A DNA stretch of 64,000 bases from Legionella jordanis (lineage in GTDB: Bacteria > Pseudomonadota > Gammaproteobacteria > Legionellales > Legionellaceae), in NCBI RefSeq assembly GCF_900637635.1, contig NZ_LR134383.1:2920001-2984000 (forward strand), read 5' to 3'. Within the stretch, counting starts at the first letter, position 1, and each line of letters opens with the position of its first letter. This document shows positions 26,827 through 36,900 of this stretch, one piece after another. The position numbers were made by a program, and so were the translations under genes. Below the pieces are notes generated by a model. It worked only from the letters and a program-made list of their open reading frames with translations. It was not told the DNA's origin and searched no databases.

Positions 26827-27486
26827 TCAATAATGAATAAGCCAAACACTGTCTATATACTCATCCAAGCCGCGGACCTTCAAAGCATCCTCGCCACGCA
26901 AGCTCTGTTTAGTTGCTTTCAAACAGCTCAACTGACTGGCCTGCTGATAGAGCGTTTTGATTTCACTGTGTTCTACGCTATAGGGAGGACCTTCCATGCT
27001 TCCCTGGTAACTCATCGATTTAAGGAGGATAGCTCCACCAGGCCGGAGCCATTGCAGGCAGTGCTCAACATAGGAAGGACGTACCTTCTCAGGCAAAGCA
27101 ATTAAGGCAGCCCTATCATAAATAGCGTCTACAGGGGGCACATCCATTAGGCCTAGATCAAAAACATCAGCAAGCCATATCTCAATCGCCGAAGTACAGT
27201 ATAAATCAAAGCCATGAACGCTGCGCTTGCTAAACTCCAGTTGGTTCTCTTTGGCAAACTGCTGCACAGCAGTTTCACTGAGCTCAATTCCTGTTACGTG
27301 AAACCCTTGATCGACTAACCACAGCATGTCGAGGCTTTTGCCGCATAAAGGAACGAGCACTCTGGCGTGGGGAGTCAGCTTTAAGGAAGGCCAAAACTCG
27401 ATTAAATCAGGATTAACTTCTTCCCGATGAAATGGTGTTCTGCCTTCCTGCCAAATACTTAGCCAAAACTCCTTGGCACGGTTCAC
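26827..27486 (-). CDS. tpm: Thiopurine S-methyltransferase
   Basis: 219-residue SAM-dependent methyltransferase. MNRAKEFWLSIWQEGRTPFHREEVNPDL is the bacterial TPMT start, followed by RVLVPLCGKSLDMLWLVDQG (SAM motif) and IYDRAALIALPEK. It methylates thiol or, in bacteria, selenium/tellurium compounds. The GTG start shares four bases with the glmS stop (GTGA), so translation is coupled to glmS. A GTG start here explains the lack of an in-gene ATG. Confidence 0.95.
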   Translation of the reverse strand: MNRAKEFWLSIWQEGRTPFHREEVNPDLIEFWPSLKLTPHARVLVPLCGKSLDMLWLVDQGFHVTGIELSETAVQQFAKENQLEFSKRSVHGFDLYCTSAIEIWLADVFDLGLMDVPPVDAIYDRAALIALPEKVRPSYVEHCLQWLRPGGAILLKSMSYQGSMEGPPYSVEHSEIKTLYQQASQLSCLKATKQSLRGEDALKVRGLDEYIDSVWLIHY

Positions 27487-29297
27487 TCAACTGTCACCGA
27501 TTTGGCCAAATTGCGTGGTTGATCCACATCAGTCCCTTTGGCTACTGCGACATGATAGGCTAACAATTGCAAGGGTAGGGTATAAACAATGGGGGCAATC
27601 CACTGACCACAGCCTGGCACTCGGATAAGACGTGCGCCATCGGGCTCCCAATTTTGTGAATCATCGACAAAAACGATTAATTGCCCACCACGCGCACTAA
27701 CTTCATGCAAATTGGACTTTAATTTGTCCAACAACTCATCATTGGGGGCAACTGCAACCACTGGCATGTCTTTGTCCACCAATGCCAAAGGACCGTGCTT
27801 GAGTTCCCCTGCAGGATAAGCTTCAGCATGAATATAGGAAATTTCTTTTAATTTAAGAGCGCCCTCCAAGGCAACCGGATATTGCACACCTCGGCCTAAG
27901 AAGAGTGTATGGGCCTTGTTCACAAAGAGAGAAGCCAGGTTCTTAATCTCAGCATCCATCTGCAAGACCCGTTCACAACAAGCGGGTAATTCTTCCAACT
28001 GGGTTAAGACTTGCCCTGCCCTTTTGTCTTTGCACAAAGCCGTAGCCAGCATGAGGAAAGCAGCCAATTGGGTGGTGAAAGCTTTTGTGGAAGCCACACC
28101 AATCTCCACTCCGGCACGGGTTAAAAACACGCAATCGGCTTCACGAACCAAGGTACTGGTTGCGACGTTGCAAATCGCCAGACTGCCTAAATAATTCATT
28201 GATTTGGCTTTATGAAGGGCAGCCAATGTATCGGCCGTTTCGCCAGACTGAGAGACGGTAATGAATAAGGTGTTGTCATTAACCACGACATCGCGATAGC
28301 GGTATTCACTGGCAATCTCAACCTGGGTTGGCAAGCCAGTTAAGGACTCAAGCCAGTAGCGAGCCACCAAACCTGCATGATAACTCGTTCCACAAGCAAC
28401 AATATGGATTTGTTTTACTTGAGTAAATAGAGTACTTGCTTTTTCACCAAAACTGGCCCTAAGAACTTCCTGGGAAGCAATTCGGCCCTCGAGGGTGTCA
28501 GCAAGCACTTTAGTCTGCTCATAAATTTCTTTCAGCATGAAATGCCGGTATGGCCCTTTACTCACCGCCTGGTTGTCACCATTAAGGGGATGGGAGTCTC
28601 GTTTGACGGCTTCTCCCTTTGAGTTAAACAGCGAAACCTTATCGACAGTCAAATGAGCACTGTCCCCTTCTTCCAGATAAATAACGGATTGGGCAAAAGA
28701 ACGAAGAGCCAGGGCATCGGAAGCGATAAATTGTTCGTTAATTCCTAACCCCACCACCAAAGGGCTTCCCTTGCGAATAGCCACCAATTCATTGGGTCGT
28801 TTCTGATGGATGACACCCAGAGCAAAAGCACCATGCATTTCACGAGCTGCTTGTTGAACGGCTTGCAAAAGATCTTCATGCTGCTGGTAGTAAAAATGAA
28901 TCAGGTGCGCTGCCACCTCCGTATCAGTTTCTGAGGTAAATTCATAATGACTTGCTCTAAGTTTCTCACGCAAGGCATCATGGTTTTCGATAATGCCGTT
29001 ATGAACCACAGCAATTTCATCATGTGACATATGGGGATGGGCATTTTCTTCACAAGGTTTACCGTGCGTAGCCCAACGAGTATGAGCAATACCCAAATGG
29101 CCGGTGATTGCCGTTTCCTGCATCGCATCGGCTAAACCTTGTACTTTCCCTTGAATGCGAACCCGTTTTAAAGAGCCCGTGTCGTCAATTACTGCGATTC
29201 CAGCGGAATCATAGCCTCGATATTCCAGACGTCTTAGCCCTTCCAATAAAATTTTACTGATATCACGTTGTGATGTAGCACCCATGATCCCGCACAT
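27483..29297 (-). CDS. glmS: Glucosamine-6-phosphate synthase (isomerising)
   Basis: 604 residues, makes glucosamine 6-phosphate from fructose 6-phosphate and glutamine, the first step to UDP-GlcNAc for peptidoglycan and LPS. N-terminal class II glutaminase with Cys2 (CGIMGATSQ) and HTRWATHG, then two SIS sugar-isomerase domains (TVSQSGETADTLAAL; ASTKAFTTQ), ending with LAKSVTVE, the family C-terminus. Strong SD AAGGAG. Followed by tpm with four-base overlap. No obvious glmS ribozyme in the 98-base upstream spacer, as expected for a Gram-negative. Confidence 0.98.
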   Translation of the reverse strand: MCGIMGATSQRDISKILLEGLRRLEYRGYDSAGIAVIDDTGSLKRVRIQGKVQGLADAMQETAITGHLGIAHTRWATHGKPCEENAHPHMSHDEIAVVHNGIIENHDALREKLRASHYEFTSETDTEVAAHLIHFYYQQHEDLLQAVQQAAREMHGAFALGVIHQKRPNELVAIRKGSPLVVGLGINEQFIASDALALRSFAQSVIYLEEGDSAHLTVDKVSLFNSKGEAVKRDSHPLNGDNQAVSKGPYRHFMLKEIYEQTKVLADTLEGRIASQEVLRASFGEKASTLFTQVKQIHIVACGTSYHAGLVARYWLESLTGLPTQVEIASEYRYRDVVVNDNTLFITVSQSGETADTLAALHKAKSMNYLGSLAICNVATSTLVREADCVFLTRAGVEIGVASTKAFTTQLAAFLMLATALCKDKRAGQVLTQLEELPACCERVLQMDAEIKNLASLFVNKAHTLFLGRGVQYPVALEGALKLKEISYIHAEAYPAGELKHGPLALVDKDMPVVAVAPNDELLDKLKSNLHEVSARGGQLIVFVDDSQNWEPDGARLIRVPGCGQWIAPIVYTLPLQLLAYHVAVAKGTDVDQPRNLAKSVTVE

Positions 29298-29395
29298 ACA
29301 AACTCCTTAATCTTCTTGATATCACCCGCCTTGTGAGTGGTTTGGCAGGATATCTGAAAAAAGTTGCCAAAGTATGCCACATTCAGCGAAAAAAT

Positions 29396-30700
29396 CTAAA
29401 GATTTGCTGGTTGTTGGCAGGAAGTTTCATAACCATGCTGTTTCATCGCATCACAAATTTCATTGGCCAGCAGCTGATGGGCATGGGTTGTCGGATGTAT
29501 TTCATCCCAAAACAAATAACTCTCAGGATTATCACAAAGGTGATAATTCTTTTCATTAGGTCCAAAATGGCTATCGCGATATTGCAAAACTTGCGCATAC
29601 TGCAGAACATAATTATGGGCAAACGGAGAGTTTGCAAAAGCATGAAACATGGGAAACTTAATATCAATGCAAGCATCCGTAATATTGCTAAAGCCATATT
29701 TTTGTGGCTCATTTAAGGCTTTTTGCAAATACTGTTGTAAATCAATGTACAGAAAATCAACTTCAGAATACTGTTCGCGCCACTCTGCAACTCGTTGTTG
29801 CAGACGTTGATTATGTTGCTCAACAGCCGCCGCTAACACAGGCCTGTCGGTTGTTTGCACGAATTTCGGTGTAATGCCAATATTTGGCAACCCCATCACC
29901 ACAACGTGCCGGGCTCCAGCCTTCACCAACTTGTGAACGCCTGAAGAAATGCCATCCAATACATTATCAATGTAGAAATTCATAACTGCGGGATTGTAAT
30001 TGTCTTCAAAAACCAACACATTGAGATAATCATTTGCCCCGGTTAATACAAAATAGACGGTCCTATCATCCAAAGATTCATTCATCATCAAATAAGCCTG
30101 TACCGTTAAACCAAGGCTTGGCGGTATTAATTTTCCAACGATTAAGGTTTTTAACGTAGCAAGCGGATGGCGAATAAGGTTCCAAGTGGTTACTTGATAA
30201 TCATAGGTTACAGCCCAGCTGCCTCCGAACGCTTGGTTGCTGTAGAAATGTGCATCCTCGCGATCAATGCCAATCATGGGCGCCAGGTATTCATTCCATA
30301 CCCGACCGTTGGAGAACCGGGATTGCCAATAAGGCTCACCAGGAAGGACCGGTACTTTCTTCACTTTGCTTACCAAATTGGCCAAAAATGGGCCGAATTC
30401 CGTATCAAAAAAATTGGTGACGATTTCGACACCAGCATCCAAAACCACTTGTGGGACGTAGTACTCAGTCGCGAACTCTTCCATTTTATTGAGCACAAAG
30501 ACTTTTAAAGGGCGAACAAGATAGGCAGGACTTTCGTCTTGCCGCAAACTTTTTAACAAATGGGTGGTATTTCCAATATCAGACAAACTGTCGCCGAATA
30601 CCACCATCGATTTAATGGATTTAGATGCAAAAAGAGTCATAGGCAAACAAAGAACCACTAACCCCACCCAATAGCACATCCTAGTGCAATGTGATGACAT
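29396..30700 (-). CDS. plaC: Secreted GDSL-family lysophospholipase/acyltransferase (PlaC-like)
   Basis: 434-residue exported lipase of the SGNH/GDSL family. A signal peptide (about residues 1-25, ending LFASKS) precedes the GDSL block VVFGDSLSDIGNT (nucleophile Ser), a later TGANDY block and DEIHPTTHAH (catalytic Asp-His), in family order. Four C-terminal Cys, including YHLCDN and CDAMKQHGYETSC, suggest disulfides. Length and blocks resemble Legionella PlaC, a glycerophospholipid:cholesterol acyltransferase that is activated by the protease ProA; the symbol is provisional. A perfect TTGACA (30853-30858, minus) lies about 150 bases upstream, in the gap after the NRPS. Confidence 0.8.
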   Translation of the reverse strand: MSSHCTRMCYWVGLVVLCLPMTLFASKSIKSMVVFGDSLSDIGNTTHLLKSLRQDESPAYLVRPLKVFVLNKMEEFATEYYVPQVVLDAGVEIVTNFFDTEFGPFLANLVSKVKKVPVLPGEPYWQSRFSNGRVWNEYLAPMIGIDREDAHFYSNQAFGGSWAVTYDYQVTTWNLIRHPLATLKTLIVGKLIPPSLGLTVQAYLMMNESLDDRTVYFVLTGANDYLNVLVFEDNYNPAVMNFYIDNVLDGISSGVHKLVKAGARHVVVMGLPNIGITPKFVQTTDRPVLAAAVEQHNQRLQQRVAEWREQYSEVDFLYIDLQQYLQKALNEPQKYGFSNITDACIDIKFPMFHAFANSPFAHNYVLQYAQVLQYRDSHFGPNEKNYHLCDNPESYLFWDEIHPTTHAHQLLANEICDAMKQHGYETSCQQPANL

Positions 30701-30903
30701 AATCTCTCCTTAGATTAAAAATCCCACCTGTTATTCCAACACGGAGGGGGGACTCTCCCTAGTTGACACTCAGTCAAAGCATGTTTAGGGGAGTTTTGGG
30801 GAAAGAATGCTTTCTCCAATATTCTACTAGATTAGATGCTGCATTAAATTTTTGTCAATATGGTTAGAAACAGTAAAATTAGAGCGATTCCTCTTTATCT
30901 CCT

Positions 30904-33900
30904 TTAAATTTTTGTCATTGAAAATTCGATGAATGCGGCCAGAACTTCCTCATTTATTTCAGGATTAACCGAAGGCTTCCCTTGCTCCAAAGTGGCCAAC
31001 ATATTGCTGTTGTCAATATCACGTGGAGCAACCAGGCTGTAGAAATCTCGTTCTTTTCTGGGGAAAATATCTTTCAGAGGAAAGAGGTAATTCTCTTGCC
31101 CTTCAATTTCAGGCACAGAGATTTGCTTTAACCACTCCTCATAAGGAAGGAGGTTTACTTTGCGGTATTTGCGCATGCTGCCGACAATGGTTTTAAAGGG
31201 AATGGCTTTGGAATTGAGCAAATTAAAACTGTCCCTTCCGCTTCCCAAGCGCATTTCCATTGCAACAAACTGGCTAATAAAATCAATGGGCACCAAATCC
31301 AAATTAAAATCCACATCAGGTACAGCGGCTAATTGCAAACAACCGCGAATGAATCGATAGAACAGATCATTTTCATTGCCAATCCCCGTTTGACTGTCCC
31401 CGGCAATGCGTGTTGGGCGATACACTTTAACTCTAAGACCCTGAGCCTTCGCCTCTTCTACAAGACATTCGGCCACCCATTTGGTTTGCGCATAGCCACC
31501 TTGTATAAATCCGGCTGAGTTAATGGCGCCTTCCTCAAAAAATGGTTTAGGTTTATTTCCTTCAACATCCCTCGGAACCACTGATAAGGTTGAAATATAA
31601 TGGACTGGTTTATGACGGGATAAGGCAGCGAATTTGAGAACTTCTGCAGTTCCATCCACATTCACCGCCGCAAGTTTTTGGTAATCATCTATAAAATTAA
31701 CCAGTGCGCCATTATGAACAATAACGTCAATGCGTTTAGACATTTCTAAATATTCACCAGCCTCCAGGCCAAATTGCGCTTCGGCCAAATCACCTAAAAC
31801 AGGGACAACGCGATCCAAATCAATCTTAAGCCTGTATTGCTGCGCTACTTTTTGAAGCCGTTTAAGCCCTGTTGCTGTATCGTCTGCCCTGACAAGCACA
31901 TAAATTGTGGCAGCCGGAAAGGTCTGCAATAAATCACGAAGAAGGTAAACACCTAAAAAGCCCGTCCCACCCGTCAGGAAAATAGTTTCAAAAGGCTTAT
32001 CTACACAGTCACCCAGAGGGGTTAACTGTAATTGGGGACAAATTTGCTTTAACTCTGCCGTTGATTTTCTATCTTCAAGCGACGGTTTAGTTTTTCCATG
32101 CTGCTCAATCCAGAGAGCATTATCCCGAATGGTTGGATTTTGATACAATTCTTTTACTGTAAAGTGGCAACCCAATTGTTGATTAAGATCATAAACGAGC
32201 TTTACCGCTAATAAAGAGTGTCCTCCCAAATCAAAAAAATTCTCTTGTGGAGCAATAGAGTCCATAGCAAATAGGGACTGCCAAATTGCATGGACCTTTT
32301 TCTCCGTCTCCGTTTGCATGGCTGTTGCCGAAGTGCCATTTCGCAGCCCATGATCGGGAGCAGGTAAACCCACGCGATCGACCTTACCGCTAGGTAACAG
32401 TTTCATTGCCTTAAGCGAGTAAAATAAAGAAGGAATCATATAATCGGGCAGGCGGTTTCTTAATTCTTCCTTGATTTTTTCTGCTGCAATGGCTGATACA
32501 TAATAAGCCACCAGCAGTTGTTGGCCATGACATTCCACCGCTTTGACCACCGCATTGTTCACTCCAGGTATCTGCAAAATACAAGTTTCAATTTCTTCAA
32601 GCTCGATTCGGTTTCCCCTCAGTTTAATTTGGTGATCCTTTCGCCCCACAAACTCGATGTTTCCTTCAAATGAAAGTTTGACCAGATCTCCGGATTTATA
32701 GAGTGTTTCATTGGGATTTAAGGGATTTGCAATAAATTTGCTTTCAGTTTGCCTGAGGTCATTTAAATAGCCTTTCCCTACAGCAACCCCGGCAATATGC
32801 AATTCACCGACCACTCCTTGTGGAACCACCTTTAGCTGAGAATCAAATATATAGGCTCTGGTATTTAGAATCGGACGCCCGATGGGAACATAATCTTTCT
32901 CCATGTCCTCATCACATTTGAAAACCGTCATGCTGATGGAGCATTCCGAGGGGCCATAAGTGTGATATAGGATGGCCTTGGTTTTTTGAAAAAATTGCCT
33001 ATTGATGACTTTGGACAAGCGCTCGCCCCCGCAAATAACATAACGCAAGGAATCAAGAGCGTGTTCTGGGGCCATCTCTAAAATCATACTAAGCAGTGAA
33101 GGGACAAAATAACAGACTGTAATCTGCTGTTGTTTAATGACTTTCGCCAGGCATTCGGGATTTTTATGGGCATTAGGAGGAGCCATGATTAAAGTGGCCC
33201 CGTGACAAATGGGCCAAAAAATTTCCAGAATGGAAGGGTCAAAACTCAATGTCGTTTTATGTAAGACCCGATCAGATTCGCCAATTTGACAGAGATTTTG
33301 TGACGATTGAATACGGTTTAGGACACCTCTGTGAGTATTTAATGCCCCTTTTGGTTGCCCCGTCGAACCGGAGGTAAACATGATGTAGGCTATCTCATTC
33401 TCTCTGCTTTGAAGCGCTTGGCTGTGGGAATAATCTCGACTTGCGAGTTTAGGCCATAGCTGCTCTACATTTATAGTCTGCTCAGCACAGAATAGCGGCA
33501 TGAATGATGCCTGGGTAAAAATCCTATAGGGTTTTGCATTTTCAAGAATCAATTCAATTCTTTTTTTAGGATGGTTTAAGTCCAAAGGCAAATAAACGCA
33601 GCCTGCCTTTAGAATTCCAAGCAGAATCACCAAGAGCTCAACATTTCTTTCCATGTAGACGGCAATGATTGCATTGTGAGGGACATTTTGCTCCAGGAGA
33701 TAGTTAGCCATTTGACTGGAGCGTTTATCCACTTCCTCATAAGTTAAGCATTGCCTTTCATCCTGCACACATATTCTCTTGGGAGTGGCTTGGGCTTGCT
33801 GTTGAAACTTCCCATGCAGGCTTGTATCAGACGAATAGTCCAGAACGTCTCCCTGCAGGAGGTGCAATATTTTGGTTTTTTCCTCTTCGGCTAAAAGCTC

Positions 33901-36900
33901 TATATCGGTCAACAGAGGATTTCCCTCGCTGCAAAAAGCCTCTAGCGCCCTTACAAAATGCCGTGAAAACTGTTCTATGAACTGCTCTTGGAATAACTTT
34001 TTGGAGTAACAAAAATTTAAGGCAATCTTGTTATCAAGCAAATTGATTTTCAAAGTTAAGTCCGTACGTGCCGATTCCTCAATATCCAGCCATTCAATGG
34101 AGTTGATTTGTGCCACATCAATCTTTTCTAGCGAACCGAGCTTTTGCAGGACAAGCATCACCTGAAACATGGAGTGACGGTGATTATCCTGATTTCTCGA
34201 GATGATTTTCAAAACCTCATCAAAAGGCAGGTCTTGATTTTGCAATGCTTCAAGGCAATTTTTTCGACAATGTGCAAGCCAGTCATGGGCATGAAATGTT
34301 TCATTTACTTGATGGCGCGTGATAATGGTGTTTACAAAAAAGCCAATGATCTCTTCTAAACCTTGATGGTGACGATTGGATGCTGGACTAGCTACTAAAA
34401 TATCCTTCTGATCAGAGTATTTCCAAATTAAAAACGATAACACTGTATTGAAAAAAATAAACAAAGAAACATTGTGTTGTTGCGTGGTTTTATAAATGGC
34501 TTCACAGAGCTCAGGGCTTAGATGTTGCTGAATACTGCCAACAGGGTTGCCTTTAATGAATGGGCCGGCTTGTGTTGGCAGCTGGGCTGGATTTAAATCA
34601 CTGAGTTTTTCCCGCCAAAACTGCTTTTGTCTGTCCATAGCCCCTGATTCGAAGGCTTGCTTCTGCCAAAGAGCGTAATCAATATACTCCAATTTCGGAG
34701 ATTTCAATTCCGATGAGTTCTTTTGAAGTAAATCGTCATAAATTTTAAACAATTCAGGCAAGAATATTCGATTACAAGACCAGAAATCGATGAGGATGTG
34801 ATGAAAATTAAAGAACAACAAATAGGCTTCAGGTTCATATTGATATACCAGAGCCCGAAACGCAGGGGCTCTTTGCAAGTCAAAGCTTTGTGAAAGCTGC
34901 ATCTGCATGTCCTGCAATGCCATTCCCCTGCTCATCTGCCGGCTTGTAATGGTGACTTTCAGCTGGGGTTGAATCACTTGTTGTAAGCCTTCCGCATCAA
35001 ATAGCCAAGATGTTCTAAACATGGCATGCTGTTCGATTAATACATTGAGTGAGTCTTGCAATCGCTGAATATTTAATTTCCCCTTGATATCCAAAACGAC
35101 CGGAATATTATAATTTATGGCTCCTGAGCCCTCATAATGGTGAATATAATGGAGTCTTTTTTGTGCATATGAGGCTGGGTAAATGCCTTTATCGTTGCGA
35201 GGATATGCTGTAATTTTTCCACTAAGTTGCATTCCTGTCTCGACTTCAGACTTGCTCAATTCATCCTGCTGGAATGACAATTGCGACAATAAAAAACGGG
35301 ATAATTTTCTTATGGTTGGATGGTTAAATGCCAAGGCAGGATCCAGTTGAATTCTTCCACCCAATGCCGACTGTATACCACATTGCAGTTCAACGGCACT
35401 GAGTGAATCAATCCCCAGAGTAAACAATCCGCTATCAACGTCAATCGGATGTTCCGGGGGAACATTTAATAACTGCCTACTTAATCCCACTATCAATTCA
35501 CAAAGCTTCGCCTCTCTATGCTTGGGTTTGCTTTGCTTTAAAATGCCCCACCAATCTGTTTCAATCCCCTCGTCGGTTGAAGCCGCTTGCCTGGCTTGTT
35601 CGCTGAATTTACTTTCTTCTGGTGCTGAATCATTCGATTGATAAATGTGCAAGGGCACGATGATTTTTTCTGTTATCTCTTCCTGACATTTAATTCGTTG
35701 CAACTTACCACTGGTTGTCTTGGGAATAGCTTTCGGGGGAACTAATAAAACCTGGTAAGGACTGAGATGAAATTGATTGCTGATTTCACTCAAAATGTTC
35801 TGGACAATTTCGCCGTAGGATTTACTGGCGGTACCGGCTTTGATTTCGGCAACAATATGCAAAGCTTCTTTGCCATGCACCAACTCAGAGTATGCTACCA
35901 CACAACCTTTACGGACAGCATGATGTGAATAAGCAGCGGCTTGCTCAAAATCATGAGGGTAGTAATTTTGACCATTGATAATGATTAAATTTTTTAAACG
36001 CCCGCAAACAAACAGTTCACCTTCATGCAAAAAACCCAAATCACCCGTTCGAAGATAATGCCTGTTCTCTTGCTCAGGAACTTGCGCTTTAAAAATGCTG
36101 GTGCTTTCTTCATGTTGATTATAATAACCTGTAGCAACTGAGCGGCCTGCTACCCATATTTCTCCGACTTCATCCTCTTTGCAAAGTGCGTGCGTTTTGG
36201 GATTAATCACTCGCACCAGCATTTGCGGCACTCCAGAGCTTACCAATTGCAGTCCGCCTTCCTGGTTGCTAATGCGCTCGACAATGTTGTCTTTAAGCCG
36301 GTGGGTATCAACCGTGATAATATTTTCTTCTTTGGAAAAAGGCTTGGCCGAAACCATCAGGGTGGACTCAGCCAGACCATAGCAGGGTAAAATAACTCCC
36401 CGCTTTAAGCCCGCAACCTTGAAACTGTCATAGAAAAACTGCATGGCTTTGAAAGAAATGGGCTCAGCTCCGTTGGCAATGGCTCGAATGGAACTTAAGT
36501 CTAATTTTCTAATCAAACTTTCCGGTGTTTTACGCGCACAAAGTTCAAAGGCAAAGTTAGGTGCGCCACTTATGGTGCATTGATAATCGGATAAATGTTT
36601 AACCCAACGTGAGGGTTTGCTAATGAAATCCACCGGAGACATAAGCGTTGCAACCGTTCCGGCATAAAGAGGCTCTAGAATGCAGCCAATTAACCCCATA
36701 TCGTGATAGGGTGGTAACCAGGAAAACGTATGGCTTTCGCTGGTGAAATTGACCGCTTGGTGAATAATTGCCAAGTTGCTTAATAAATTGGCATGGCTCA
36801 GCATAACTCCTCGAGGATGCCCTGTGGAGCCGGAAGTGTACTGCAGGAAAGCAATATCTTCAGGCTTAACTAACGGACAGGGAAAATGTTCTCCTGAATA

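Noticed and set aside
29298-29395. GATATC repeats with partial complementarity after the lipase gene
   Set aside because: Imperfect pairing with many mismatches and no T-run; not convincing as a terminator.
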